A stretch of 64,000 nucleotides of DNA from Brenneria goodwinii (GTDB taxonomy: Bacteria; Pseudomonadota; Gammaproteobacteria; Enterobacterales; Enterobacteriaceae): contig NZ_CP014137.1 of assembly GCF_002291445.1 (NCBI RefSeq), positions 5,146,001-5,210,000 of the forward strand, written 5' to 3'. Numbering within the stretch: position 1 is the first letter of the stretch; each line of letters opens with the position of its first letter. The notes beneath the pieces are model-generated. The model was not told the origin of the DNA. It made no database searches and was given only the letters and a program-made list of their open reading frames with translations. Below are positions 16,698 through 27,118 of the stretch, piece by piece. A program made the translations under genes and the position numbers.

Positions 16698-17597
16698 ATG
16701 GATGCTGCCATTTTCTTTCAGCAAGTGGTTAACGGCATGAGCCTGGGCAGTATGTATGCGCTGATTGCTATTGGTTACACCATGGTGTACGGCGTATTAC
16801 GACTGATCAACTTCGCTCACGCCGACATTATGATGGTCGGGGCGTTTCTGGCGCTTTTCGGCTCAACCACCTTTGAACTGCCTTTCGGGGCCGCGATTTT
16901 ATTCGCTATTCTCTTCTCCGCATTGCTGGGCGTTTGTATCGACCAGATCGCCTATCGTCCTCTGCGTCAGGCCTCTAAGATTTCCATGCTGATTACCGCG
17001 ATTGGCGTGAGTTTCTTTTTAGAGAATCTGTTCAACGTACTGTTTGGCGGTAGCCCGCGTTTCTTTGCCGCTCCCGAATTCTTTAATCGAACCGTTTCGT
17101 TCGGCAGCATCATTATCACCAATGTGGCCTGGCTGGTGCCGTTAGTCACGCTGGTGTTGCTGGGATGCATTCTTTTTATCCTGTACCGGACGCGGCAAGG
17201 GATGGCGATTCGCGCGGTAGCCTTTGATGTCAATACCGTTCGCCTGATGGGGGTGGACGCCAACCATATTATTGCTTTTGTCTTTGCTCTGGGCAGCGCG
17301 CTGGCGGCGCTCGGCGGTATTTTTTACGCCACCAGTTATCCGACGATCGACCCATTAATGGGCGTGCTGATTGGCTTGAAGGCGTTCGCCGCCGCCGTAT
17401 TAGGCGGTATCGGCAGCGTAACGGGGGCGGTGATCGGCGGCTTTATTCTGGGCTTCACCGAAGTGGTCGCCGTGGCGGTATTTCCTGAGTTGGGCGGATA
17501 TAAGGACGCCTTTGCGTTTATGTTTTTGATCCTGGTTCTGTTATTCAGACCGGTAGGCATTATGGGTGATGAAAGACTGGAAAGGAGCCGTTTTTGA
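16698..17597 (+). CDS. livH: Branched-chain amino acid ABC transporter permease LivH
   Basis: LivH is one of two inner-membrane permeases forming the translocation pathway. It has 299 residues with about eight hydrophobic helices, and the family segments GYTMVYGVLRLINFAHAD near residue 27 and the ATPase-contact loop region AFAAAVLGGIGSVTGAVIGG near residue 235. AAGGA precedes the ATG by eight bases. Its stop overlaps the livM start (TGATG). It is the first of four overlapping genes, livHMGF. Confidence 0.95.
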   Translation: MDAAIFFQQVVNGMSLGSMYALIAIGYTMVYGVLRLINFAHADIMMVGAFLALFGSTTFELPFGAAILFAILFSALLGVCIDQIAYRPLRQASKISMLITAIGVSFFLENLFNVLFGGSPRFFAAPEFFNRTVSFGSIIITNVAWLVPLVTLVLLGCILFILYRTRQGMAIRAVAFDVNTVRLMGVDANHIIAFVFALGSALAALGGIFYATSYPTIDPLMGVLIGLKAFAAAVLGGIGSVTGAVIGGFILGFTEVVAVAVFPELGGYKDAFAFMFLILVLLFRPVGIMGDERLERSRF

Positions 17598-18640
17598 TGA
17601 GAATGCCAACCAACTCATTTTCGCTGCTAATAGGCTATATCGGGTTATTTGTCATCATGCTTCTGATGCTGTTCGCATTGCAGAATGTCTTTGACGATTA
17701 TGTTATCCGTATTGTCTGCAATATTTTTATTTTTATGATCCTGGCGGTGAGCTACAACCTGATTAATGGCGTAACCGGCCAGCTCTCGCTCGAACCCAAT
17801 GGTTTCGTCGCCGTCGGCGCTTATATTACCGCTCTGCTGTTGTTAAGCGCGGATACCAAATTGGATATGTTCGAGATGGCTTCTCCCAGCCCGCTGATAT
17901 TGGCCGTACATACCACCTTTTTACCGGCGTTGATTATCAGCGGCATTTGCGCGTCGATACTGGCGGTATGTCTGGCATTCCCGGTTTTCCGGGTGCGGGG
18001 CGATTATCTGGCGATTGTCACATTGGGCTTCGGTTTTATTATTAAAATCCTGGCGATTAATAATCCGCAGTTCACCAACGGCGCGATTGGTCTGAATGAA
18101 ATTCCGCAGGCCAACCATATGCTGTACTGGTGCGGATTTATCGCCCTGATTGCCGTGTTGCTTATTTTGCAAATCGTGTATTCGAAATTCGGACGGGCAA
18201 TGAAAGCCGTTCGCGATGACGAAGATGCGGCGATAGCGATGGGGATTAATACTTTCAAAATTAAAACCTGCGCGTTTGCCACCAGCGCTTTTTTAGAAGG
18301 CGTCGGCGGCGGATTATTGGCATCGCTGTTGACGATTATCTCCCCCGATCTGTTTGATTTCATGCTGACGTTCCAGCTGTTGATCATCATTGTGCTCGGC
18401 GGGCTTGGCAGTACCAGCGGCGCTATTCTGGGAACCATTATGGTGGTGGGAAGCGGCGAATGGCTGCGTTTCCTCGATCAGCCGTTGAGTTTCTTTGGTG
18501 AGGATTTAGGGTCTTATCCCGGTTTACGCATGGTCGTATTCTCACTGGTGTTGCTCATTATCATGTTGTTTGCCCGCGAAGGATTATTGGGTAAGCAGGA
18601 GATTTGGGAAGTTAATAGGAAGCGCCATCATGGAAAATAA
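17597..18640 (+). CDS. livM: Branched-chain amino acid ABC transporter permease LivM
   Basis: LivM is the second permease of the transporter. It has 347 residues, shorter than E. coli LivM (425) because the N-terminal extension is reduced. The LivM signature appears in GLTGQLSLEPNGF-like form (NGVTGQLSLEPNGF) and later as LGGLGSTSGAILGT. The ATG at 17597 follows AAGGAG by ten bases; a TTG three bases earlier is in frame but less likely. The end overlaps the livG start. Confidence 0.94.
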   Translation: MRMPTNSFSLLIGYIGLFVIMLLMLFALQNVFDDYVIRIVCNIFIFMILAVSYNLINGVTGQLSLEPNGFVAVGAYITALLLLSADTKLDMFEMASPSPLILAVHTTFLPALIISGICASILAVCLAFPVFRVRGDYLAIVTLGFGFIIKILAINNPQFTNGAIGLNEIPQANHMLYWCGFIALIAVLLILQIVYSKFGRAMKAVRDDEDAAIAMGINTFKIKTCAFATSAFLEGVGGGLLASLLTIISPDLFDFMLTFQLLIIIVLGGLGSTSGAILGTIMVVGSGEWLRFLDQPLSFFGEDLGSYPGLRMVVFSLVLLIIMLFAREGLLGKQEIWEVNRKRHHGK

Positions 18641-19401
18641 ATCTATTCTCAGCGTTGATAATATCATCATGCAATTTGGCGGATTGCGGGCTATTGATGG
18701 TGTCAGCTTTACGCTTAATCAGGCTGAAATATTTGGTCTGATTGGTCCGAATGGCGCGGGAAAAACCACGCTGTTTAATGTTATTACCTCAAACTATAAA
18801 CCGACCTCGGGAACGGTGATGTTGGGTAATGAGAAAATTACCGGGTTAAGACCGAACCATGTGGTTAATCGCGGCATTGCCCGTACTTTCCAGAACATTC
18901 GTTTGTTTAATTCGATGACGGTGCTGGAAAACGTATTAATCGGTTTTGATCGCTCGATTCATTATTCGTTTATTGAGGCGGCGCTGCATATGGGGCGGTT
19001 TTTCTCGGCGGAAAAACGGGCGAAAGCGAAAGCGATGGAGATCCTTGAATATATCGGTATCGCTGAACACGCCCAGTCGCTGGCGACCAACCTGAGCTAT
19101 GGCAACCAGCGTAAAGTGGAGATCGCCAGGGCATTGGCGACTTCGCCGGCCTTGCTGTTGTTGGATGAACCCGCAGCCGGTATGAACCCCAGAGAAACCA
19201 ATGAATTAGCGCAGCTGATTTTTAAAATGCGTGAGGACTACAAATTAACGGTTTTACTGATTGAACATGATATGTCTTTCGTTAATACCCTGTGCGAGCG
19301 GGTATTGGTGCTGGATTATGGTAAACCGTTATTCAGTGGCACCACCTATGAGGCGATTAATAATAAAGAGGTGATTGCCGCGTATCTTGGAGATGTCGAT
19401 T

Positions 19402-19409
<8 letters not shown>
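18630..19409 (+). CDS. livG: Branched-chain amino acid ABC transporter ATPase LivG
   Basis: LivG hydrolyses ATP to drive import. It has 259 residues with Walker A GPNGAGKTT, the signature LSYGNQRKVEIARAL and Walker B LLLLDEPAAGMNP, where AAGMNP is typical of the LivG branch. The open frame starts upstream at 18570, but the ATG at 18630 (MENKSILSV), preceded by AGGA, overlaps the livM stop by 11 bases, as expected for coupling. Confidence 0.95.
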
Positions 19410-20097
<688 letters not shown>

Positions 20098-20114
20098 ATT
20101 TTCCTAACCCGTCG

Positions 20115-20145
20115 TCCCCGTGGCAGTAGACGGGGATCTGTTTTT
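20115..20145 (+). terminator. Rho-independent terminator of livJHMGF
   Basis: TCCCCGT pairs with ACGGGGA around an eight-base loop, followed by TCTGTTTTT. It lies directly after livF and before yabI. Confidence 0.85.
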
Positions 20146-20247
20146 GTGCGCAGCAATGACGAAGTCTATGTATATGAAAATGACCTATTGACGGTTTCCG
20201 CCAAGTTCCAGACAATCCCCTCTTTCATCAAGAGTGAGCGGGAATTT

Positions 20248-21018
20248 ATGGAAGCATGGCTGGATCATCTGGTGACGCAATCAGTAACCTATGCGCTGAT
20301 CGCGGTCATGCTGGTTGCCTTTCTGGAGTCTCTTGCGGTCGTGGGGCTGCTGTTGCCGGGCACGTTGATGATGGCGACGCTGGGGGCATTGATTGGCAGC
20401 GGCAAGCTGGGGCTGTATCCGGCGTGGGGCGTGGGGATTATCGGCTGCCTGCTGGGCGACTGGATCTCCTACTTTATCGGCTGGCGTTTTAAAGGGCCGC
20501 TACATCGATGGTCGTTCCTGAAAAAGCATCAGACGATGCTGCGCAAGACGGAACATGCGTTGCATCGGCATCATATCGCGACTGTGCTGATTGGCCGCTT
20601 CGTGGGGCCGACGCGGCCGCTGATCCCGATGGTCGCCGGCATGCTGGAACTGCCGCCTTACAAATTCGCGTTCCCAAACATTATTGGCAGCCTGACCTGG
20701 CCGCCGGTGTATTTCTTTCCGGGTATTCTGGCCGGCGTCGCTATTGATATTCCCGCCGCAACCAATAGCGCCGGGTTTAAGTGGCTGTTATTGGCAACGG
20801 CCTTACTGGTGTGGAGTGCGGTATGGCTGTGCTGGCGCTGGTGGCGGGGAGATAAGCGTAAAAACCGCGACTGGTTCAGCCAGTGGCTGCCGATGAACCG
20901 TTTACGCTGGGTTGCGCCGCTGTCGCTGGCGGTCGCGGGGGTAAGCCTGGCGTTACTGATACAACACCCGTTAATGCCGGTTTATCGCCACCTGTTGTGG
21001 CAGGTGTTGAATGGGTAA
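20248..21018 (+). CDS. yabI: DedA-family inner-membrane protein YabI
   Basis: DedA proteins are polytopic inner-membrane proteins, implicated in lipid (undecaprenyl phosphate/phospholipid) flipping and envelope homeostasis. The protein has 256 residues (E. coli YabI 254). The family core FLESLAVVGLLLPGTLMM lies near residue 27, GDWISYFIGWRFKGP near 71 and VGRFVGPTRPLIPMVAG near 114; the arginines and acidic residues needed for function are retained. The frame is open from 20146, but MEAWLDHLVTQS at 20248 matches the E. coli start. In E. coli yabI is followed by thiQ; here 24 kb of other genes lie between. Confidence 0.93.
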   Translation: MEAWLDHLVTQSVTYALIAVMLVAFLESLAVVGLLLPGTLMMATLGALIGSGKLGLYPAWGVGIIGCLLGDWISYFIGWRFKGPLHRWSFLKKHQTMLRKTEHALHRHHIATVLIGRFVGPTRPLIPMVAGMLELPPYKFAFPNIIGSLTWPPVYFFPGILAGVAIDIPAATNSAGFKWLLLATALLVWSAVWLCWRWWRGDKRKNRDWFSQWLPMNRLRWVAPLSLAVAGVSLALLIQHPLMPVYRHLLWQVLNG

Positions 21019-21160
21019 ACTCCAGCGAACGATGCGCACAGCTAAAAGATGCGACAGAGCCGGGAGAGATCTGTCGCAGCCTTTCCCATGCGGCTTCGGC
21101 GCGGCGGATTAAGCGGCCGCAGAGTGTGAGAAACCGCAACCAGTGCCGCGCGCATCGGCG

Positions 21161-22246
21161 TCAGATTGAATCCGCCAGCGCCTCAACCCGTGCAATCGCC
21201 TGATAAAGCGCCGCCGCCGTCGTCACTCCGGGCATATTTTCCATATCCGGGGCATGCAGCGACGCCTGCACGATACTTTCCAACTCCGCTGAGTTCAGTT
21301 CCGCAATTTCGCGCAGACGCAGCGGAAGCGCGCAGGCATGCGCCAGTTTGATCGCTTCCAGCAACGCATCATCGCTGCGGTTTTCCAGCGCCAACAGGCA
21401 AAGATTACCGAAACCAACCAGCAATCCGTGGCCGAATGCGCGGGTTTTGTCGCAAACGGTAAAACCTTCGTAAATTGCGTGGGAGGCGGCCGCATGGGCA
21501 CCGCTGCTCATCAGCGAGGTCAGACCGGCGAACATGAAAATGGCGTCGAGCACCTGGTCCAGCTCGGCGGTGGGTTTCCCGGCGCGGACGGCGTCGCAGG
21601 CTGATGGGCCGTAAAATCCTATCAGGTCGTAACAAATCCGGCTATTGGCGTGAGAAGAGCGCGCCACACCGCTCTGTTGGCTATGATGACCGCTGATGGC
21701 GCGGAATTCGTACCATTTCGCCAGCGTATCGCCGAGGCCGGCGGCCAGCCAGCGCAACGGCGCGGCGGCGATGATTTCGCTATCGATGATGACCGCCGCC
21801 GGAGCCTGCGGCAGCGGAAATAAATCACGGAAGCGGCCGTCGTCGTGATAACGAATGGTCAGCGGCGTAACGGCGGCGCAGGTCGCCGCAATGGTCGGAA
21901 TGGTCACGACTGGCACGTTGGCTTTTACACCAACGGCTTTACCGGTATCCAGGGATTTACCGCCGCCGACGCTAATCACCACGTCCGCCTTCCGCTCTTT
22001 GACCGCCTGCGCCAGACGGTTGATATTCTTTTCGCTGCTTTCGCCGCCAAACCATAGGCTGCCCGCCAGTTCTACCGTGGAACCTGGCAACTGGCGACGA
22101 ATTTTATCACTTACCGCGGCCAGCGACTGGCGCCCGCCAATCACCAGCGCACGTTTGCCCAGCAACGCGCAAATATCGCCAAGCTGAGAAATAACGCCGG
22201 GACCGCGCAGGATTTGCGCCGGAAAAATGATGTTCTGTGCCTGCAT
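21161..22246 (-). CDS. Iron/zinc-containing alcohol dehydrogenase, GldA/HcxA (YbdH) type
   Basis: The 361-residue protein belongs to the metal-dependent alcohol dehydrogenase family that includes glycerol dehydrogenase GldA and hydroxycarboxylate dehydrogenase HcxA, which reduces 2-oxo acids. The NAD-binding glycine motif is SVGGGKSLDTGKA (near residue 92), followed by TIPTIAATCAAVTPL. Metal ligands are predicted to be the Asp in GLGDTLAKWYE, the His in SHAIYEG and the His in FGHGLLVGF. It lies 132 bases after the aminotransferase gene and the same way round as hutHU. With a transaminase beside it, reduction of an amino-acid-derived 2-oxo acid is a reasonable guess; glycerol or another polyol is the alternative. 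Confidence 0.8.
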   Translation of the reverse strand: MQAQNIIFPAQILRGPGVISQLGDICALLGKRALVIGGRQSLAAVSDKIRRQLPGSTVELAGSLWFGGESSEKNINRLAQAVKERKADVVISVGGGKSLDTGKAVGVKANVPVVTIPTIAATCAAVTPLTIRYHDDGRFRDLFPLPQAPAAVIIDSEIIAAAPLRWLAAGLGDTLAKWYEFRAISGHHSQQSGVARSSHANSRICYDLIGFYGPSACDAVRAGKPTAELDQVLDAIFMFAGLTSLMSSGAHAAASHAIYEGFTVCDKTRAFGHGLLVGFGNLCLLALENRSDDALLEAIKLAHACALPLRLREIAELNSAELESIVQASLHAPDMENMPGVTTAAALYQAIARVEALADSI

Positions 22247-22378
22247 GACCGCCTCTCCGTAATTTTTGTGTTTATCTGGTTCTGGTTAAAAATCTTCTGG
22301 GGATGTTTATAGTGATGACTTATTGATACCTATGGTTGAAGGCGCGGCCTGTGCGGTTCCGATCGCACCCGACACATT

Positions 22379-23548
22379 TCATGCGGCTTCTTCCGCCAGA
22401 AGCTTTTTCAGGCTGTCCATAAACTGCCGGTTGTCCTGTTCGCTGCCGATGGTCACGCGGATCCAGTTTTCATAGCCGGTTTCCCTCCACGGTTTGATAA
22501 TAACGCCATAAGCGAGCAATCGCCGTGCCAGTTCACTACTTGGCCGACCGCAATCGAAGAACAGAAAATTAGCGTAAGACGGCGCCACGTCGAAACCCAG
22601 CGCCGCGAGTTCCGCCGCCATCATCCCGCGTTGCGCGGTCGTCAGCGCAATGCTATCGATAACGTGCCGTTTATCCTGCAAGGCCGCCACCGCCGCCGTT
22701 TGCGCACAACGGTTGATGTTGAACGGCGTGCGAACGCGATTCAGCAGATTAACCAGCTCCGGATGGCTGGCTAAGCCATAGCCGACGCGCAGCCCCGCCA
22801 GACCGTACGCTTTCGAAAAGGTGCGCAGCACAATCCACGGGCGCGCTTGTTCCGCCAGAATGCGCAGGCTGTCGGGGTAATCAGGATCGCTTTCACAATA
22901 TTCGAAATACGCTTCGTCGATCGCCAGCAGGCAATCCTGCGGCGCGGCATCGATAATTCGGGCGAATCCTTGTTTGTCGAGCATACAGCCGACCGGATTA
23001 GACGGATTACTAAAAATCACCATTTTGGCCGGCGTCGAAAGCGCCGCTTCCCAGGCTTCGACGTCAAAACGCCGGTGCGCATTAACGCCAACCAGGGTGA
23101 CTTCCGCGCCCATCATGCGTGGGAAAATTTCGTGCAGACCAAAGGATGGCATCAACGTGACCACGCGATCGCCGGGGTTGAGAAAGGCCAGCGCCAGCAT
23201 ATGCAGAATGTCTTCCGAACCGTTGCCAACCACAATATTTTCCGCGTCCACGCCGGTATGTTCCGCCAGCGCCCGGCGCAGCGCCGCACTCGACGCATCG
23301 GAATAAACCGCGCTGAAACGGGCATCCGCCTGAAGTGCGGCCACCACCTGCGGGCTGGCGCCCAACGGGTTTTCGTTGCTGGCGAGTTTCGCCACATGCG
23401 CGACGCCATATTTTTGCTGCACGCTATCGGCGGAAAGCCCGGCGTTATAAACGCCCAGTGAACGCGAAGCCGCTCTTGCCAGGTTTCTCAGCCCTTGTTT
23501 TCCCATATCAATATCTGCTGTATCGAATATTGCCGCATCTGAAGCCAT
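22379..23548 (-). CDS. PLP-dependent aminotransferase, histidinol-phosphate aminotransferase-like
   Basis: This is a fold type I aminotransferase of the HisC branch, 389 residues. Pyridoxal phosphate contacts are visible: the SNPSNPVG motif near residue 180, the DEAYFEY motif near 211, and the lysine in RTFSKAYGLAGLRVGYG near residue 245, predicted to form the Schiff base. The conserved C-terminal arginine is in NWIRVTIGS. The ATG at 23548 follows GGAGTAAG. It lies 152 bases after hutU in the same direction and not in a his operon, so a catabolic role (transamination of histidine or an aromatic amino acid) is more likely than biosynthesis. The substrate is not visible from sequence. Confidence 0.83.
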   Translation of the reverse strand: MASDAAIFDTADIDMGKQGLRNLARAASRSLGVYNAGLSADSVQQKYGVAHVAKLASNENPLGASPQVVAALQADARFSAVYSDASSAALRRALAEHTGVDAENIVVGNGSEDILHMLALAFLNPGDRVVTLMPSFGLHEIFPRMMGAEVTLVGVNAHRRFDVEAWEAALSTPAKMVIFSNPSNPVGCMLDKQGFARIIDAAPQDCLLAIDEAYFEYCESDPDYPDSLRILAEQARPWIVLRTFSKAYGLAGLRVGYGLASHPELVNLLNRVRTPFNINRCAQTAAVAALQDKRHVIDSIALTTAQRGMMAAELAALGFDVAPSYANFLFFDCGRPSSELARRLLAYGVIIKPWRETGYENWIRVTIGSEQDNRQFMDSLKKLLAEEAA

Positions 23549-23700
23549 CTCTTACTCCATGCTGTTACACGTCGCCATTTATGGTCGTTTTACGTCGCTT
23601 TTGCATCATCTCAGCTTGTCGGGGCGACAACATACGCCACGGCCAGCGCCGTTGCCCGTGTTCATTGCCCGGTTTACTCGCCTGCGGAATGAGCCGCTTA

Positions 23701-25395
23701 TCACAACTGATTGCGCAGCAGCGGCAAGTTAAGCCCGTTACGAACCGCGCATTCTTTCGCCTGCTCATAACCTGCATCCGCATGCCGCATCACGCCGGTC
23801 GCCGGATCATTCCACAAAATACGTTCAAGGCGGGCATCCGCTTCCGGGGTTCCGTCGCACACAATGACCATCCCGGCATGTTGCGAGAAGCCCATGCCGA
23901 CGCCGCCGCCGTGGTGCAGACTCACCCACGTCGCGCCGCCTGCGGTGTTTAACAGCGCATTGAGCAGCGGCCAGTCGGAAACGGCATCGGAACCGTCTTT
24001 CATCGCTTCGGTTTCGCGGTTTGGCGAGGCAACGGAACCGGTGTCCAGATGGTCGCGGCCGATCACGATGGGCGCTTTCAGTTCGCCGTTGCGCACCATT
24101 TCATTGAAGGCCAGCCCGGCGATATGACGTTCGCCCAGACCGAGCCAGCAGATACGCGCCGGTAAGCCCTGGAAGGCAATACGTTCACGCGCCATGTCCA
24201 GCCAGTTGATCAGGTTGGCGTTATCCGGGAACAGCGCTTTCAGTTTGGCGTCGGTTTTATAAATATCTTCCGGGTCGCCGGAAAGCGCCACCCAGCGGAA
24301 CGGCCCTTTTCCTTCACAGAAAAGAGGGCGAATATACGCCGGGACAAAGCCAGGAAAATCAAAGGCGTTATCAATGCCTTCGTCTTTTGCAACCTGACGA
24401 ATATTGTTGCCGTAATCGACGGTCGGAATGCCCATCGCATGGAAATCGAGCATCGCCTGAACGTGTTTCGCCATAGACGCGCGAGCGGCTTTTACCACGG
24501 ATTGCGGGTCGGACTGACGCGCTTGCCGCCATTTTTCCAGGCTCCAGCCAGCCGGCAGATAACCGTTCAGCGGATCATGCGCGGAAGTCTGGTCGGTGAC
24601 GATATTAGGGCGCAGGCCGCCTTCTTTGGCTCGCGCAACCAGTTGCGGCATCAGTTCCGCGGCATTGCCCAGCAGGCCGACGGAAATGGCTTTCTTCTCG
24701 GCGCAGGCTTTTTCGATCATTAACATCGCCTCATCGATGTCGTGCGCTTTGTAATCGAGGTAACGGGTGCGCAGGCGGAAATCAATGCGCGATTCCTGAC
24801 ATTCAATCGCCAACACGCAGGCGCCGGCCAGTACGCCCGCCAGTGGTTGCGCGCCGCCCATGCCGCCCAGACCTGCGGTTAAGATCCACTTGCCGCGCAG
24901 GTTGCCTTCATAGTGTTGACGTCCGGCTTCCGCGAAGGTCTCGTAAGTGCCCTGCACAATGCCCTGCGCGCCGATGTAAACCCATGAACCGGCGGTCATC
25001 TGGCCGTACATCATCAGGCCGGCTTTATCCAGCTCGTGAAAATGCTCCCAGTTTGCCCAGTGAGGCACGATGTTGGAGTTGGCGATCAGCACGCGCGGCG
25101 CATCGGTATGGGTGCGGAACACGCCAACCGGTTTGCCGGATTGAACAAGCAGCGTTTCGTCTTCTTGCAGTTCGCGCAGGCTTGTGAGGATGGCTTCAAA
25201 TGCGGGCCAGTTACGCGCCGCTTTACCAATCCCGCCGTAAACCACCAGATCTTGCGGACGCTCCGCGACATCCGGATCAAGGTTGTTTTGGATCATGCGG
25301 TAAGCCGCTTCAATCAGCCAGTTCCGGCAGCTTAGTTCCGTGCCGCGCGGTGCGCGAACAACGCGGGCGGCGGCGGTTTTTTGTGGCGCGTTCAT
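23701..25395 (-). CDS. hutU: Urocanate hydratase HutU
   Basis: HutU hydrates urocanate to imidazolone propionate, the second step of histidine breakdown, using a tightly bound NAD as electrophile. The protein has 564 residues, typical of urocanases. The urocanase signature is present as FQGLPARICWLGLGERHIA, containing the active-site cysteine near residue 415. The N-terminal MTAGSWVYIGAQGIVQGT and the dinucleotide-binding GGMGGAQPLAG follow the family pattern. It lies 55 bases after hutH and is probably cotranscribed with it. Confidence 0.97.
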   Translation of the reverse strand: MNAPQKTAAARVVRAPRGTELSCRNWLIEAAYRMIQNNLDPDVAERPQDLVVYGGIGKAARNWPAFEAILTSLRELQEDETLLVQSGKPVGVFRTHTDAPRVLIANSNIVPHWANWEHFHELDKAGLMMYGQMTAGSWVYIGAQGIVQGTYETFAEAGRQHYEGNLRGKWILTAGLGGMGGAQPLAGVLAGACVLAIECQESRIDFRLRTRYLDYKAHDIDEAMLMIEKACAEKKAISVGLLGNAAELMPQLVARAKEGGLRPNIVTDQTSAHDPLNGYLPAGWSLEKWRQARQSDPQSVVKAARASMAKHVQAMLDFHAMGIPTVDYGNNIRQVAKDEGIDNAFDFPGFVPAYIRPLFCEGKGPFRWVALSGDPEDIYKTDAKLKALFPDNANLINWLDMARERIAFQGLPARICWLGLGERHIAGLAFNEMVRNGELKAPIVIGRDHLDTGSVASPNRETEAMKDGSDAVSDWPLLNALLNTAGGATWVSLHHGGGVGMGFSQHAGMVIVCDGTPEADARLERILWNDPATGVMRHADAGYEQAKECAVRNGLNLPLLRNQL

Positions 25396-25450
25396 TGTTG
25401 TTTCCTTATCTGAAATTTATAAATGTCAGGAAGTTATTCATAGAAAGTTA

Positions 25451-27001
25451 TCAGGCGAAGCTCGGCAGCAGCGCTTCAATCGCCATCGGCCAGCGTTCAC
25501 GGCAAGCCCACCGGCGCATGACTTCGATGTCCGGCGCCATCAGGCGATCCTTTTCCAGGAACGCGACGTTTTCACGGATGGCTTTCATTTCATTTTCCAG
25601 CGTCGTCGAGCTTTGCAAAGGGCGATGGAAATCAATGCCCTGCGCAGCGGCCATCGCTTCAATGCCGACCACCACACTGGTGTTGAAACACATGTCGCCC
25701 AGACGACGTGCGGCATAAGTCGCCATCGAAACATGATCTTCCTGATTCGCCGATGTCGGCAGGCTGTCGACGCTGCCCGGATGCGCCAGTGATTTGTTTT
25801 CAGAGGCCAGCGCCGCCGCGGTGACCTGGGCAATCATAAAGCCGGAGTTCACTCCGCCGTCGTTGATCAGGAACGGCGGCAAACCGGAGAGGCCGGTGTC
25901 GAGCAACAGCGCCATACGACGTTCTGAAATCGCCCCGATTTCAGACACGGCCAGCGCGATAATATCAGCGGCGAACGCCACCGGTTCCGCATGGAAGTTA
26001 CCACCGGAAATCACATCGCCGTTTTCGGCAAACACCAGCGGGTTATCGGAAGCCGCATTGGCTTCGATACGTAAAATGCGCGCGGCGTGGTGCAGATTGT
26101 CGAGGCATGCGCCCATCACCTGCGGCACACAACGAATGGAATACGGATCCTGCACGCGGCCGCAATCGGCGTGGGACATGACGATGCCACTACCCGCCAG
26201 GACATCGGTTAACGCGGCGGCGACGGCAATCTGTCCCGACTGACCGCGCGCTTCATGAATGCGGGAATCCAACGGTTTAATCGAACCTCTGATTGCTTCC
26301 AGGGACAACGCTCCCGCCACCAGGCCGGCGGAAAATATTCGCTCTGTCTCAAATAGCCCGGACAGCGCCAGGGAAGTTGAAACCTGCGTACCGTTCAGCA
26401 GCGCCAGCCCTTCTTTCGGACCCAGTTCAAATGGCGCCAGCCCCACGGTTGCCAGCCCTGCTATCGCCGACATTTTTTCGCCTTTGACCGTAACCTGACC
26501 TTCGCCGATCAGCATCAGGGAAAGATGCGCCAGCGGGGCTAAATCGCCGGAAGCGCCGACAGACCCTTTTTCAGGAATACAGGGATAAACCCCGGCGTTG
26601 AACAATGTAATCAGCGCATCGATCACCTCGATACGAATACCAGAATGTCCGCGCGACAGGCTGAGAACTTTGGTCGCCATAACCAGGCGAACCACGTTAT
26701 CCGCCAGATCTTTGCCGATACCGACACTGTGCGACAATGCCAGATTACGTTGCAGTTCGGTCAGACGTTCGGCCGGAATGCGCGTTTGCGCCAGCTTGCC
26801 GAAACCGGTATTGATGCCATACACCACTTTGCCCGACTCCACGATGCGGGCGACCGTTTTCTGTGACGCCAGTATGCCGGCGCGCGCCTCATCAACCAGT
26901 TCAAGACGGACATTGCCCTGATAAATTTTGCGCAGCGTCGACAGGTCGACGTGACCTGGTCGCAAGCGGCAAAGGGGTAATTCGGCGGATGAAGAAGTCA
27001 T
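25451..27001 (-). CDS. hutH: Histidine ammonia-lyase HutH
   Basis: HutH removes ammonia from histidine to give urocanate. The protein has 516 residues. The Ala-Ser-Gly triad that cyclises into the MIO cofactor is in GSVGASGDLAPLAH near residue 150, and the family strand GTNFGFG-like region appears as GINTGFGKL near residue 60. The ATG at 27001 follows AGGA by seven bases. A HutC-type operator (27010-27023) overlaps this ribosome-binding region, so binding there would block transcription of hutH and hutU directly. Confidence 0.97.
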   Translation of the reverse strand: MTSSSAELPLCRLRPGHVDLSTLRKIYQGNVRLELVDEARAGILASQKTVARIVESGKVVYGINTGFGKLAQTRIPAERLTELQRNLALSHSVGIGKDLADNVVRLVMATKVLSLSRGHSGIRIEVIDALITLFNAGVYPCIPEKGSVGASGDLAPLAHLSLMLIGEGQVTVKGEKMSAIAGLATVGLAPFELGPKEGLALLNGTQVSTSLALSGLFETERIFSAGLVAGALSLEAIRGSIKPLDSRIHEARGQSGQIAVAAALTDVLAGSGIVMSHADCGRVQDPYSIRCVPQVMGACLDNLHHAARILRIEANAASDNPLVFAENGDVISGGNFHAEPVAFAADIIALAVSEIGAISERRMALLLDTGLSGLPPFLINDGGVNSGFMIAQVTAAALASENKSLAHPGSVDSLPTSANQEDHVSMATYAARRLGDMCFNTSVVVGIEAMAAAQGIDFHRPLQSSTTLENEMKAIRENVAFLEKDRLMAPDIEVMRRWACRERWPMAIEALLPSFA

Positions 27002-27009
27002 AATCTATT

Positions 27010-27023
27010 CCTGTATAGACAAG
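27010..27023. promoter_or_regulatory. HutC operator at hutH
   Basis: Read on the minus strand the site is CTTGTCTATACAGG, 13 of 14 bases identical to the operator at 29863-29876. It lies 9-22 bases upstream of the hutH ATG. HutC operators in Klebsiella and Pseudomonas centre on TTGTATATACAA. Confidence 0.75.
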
Positions 27024-27118
27024 TTAAGCTGTAAGTAAACCCGGCCAAGAACTCAACCCCGGGCATTTATGCATAATCTGACGCTAGGACCGCACAATCT
27101 TATGCTTTGAGAGCAAAA

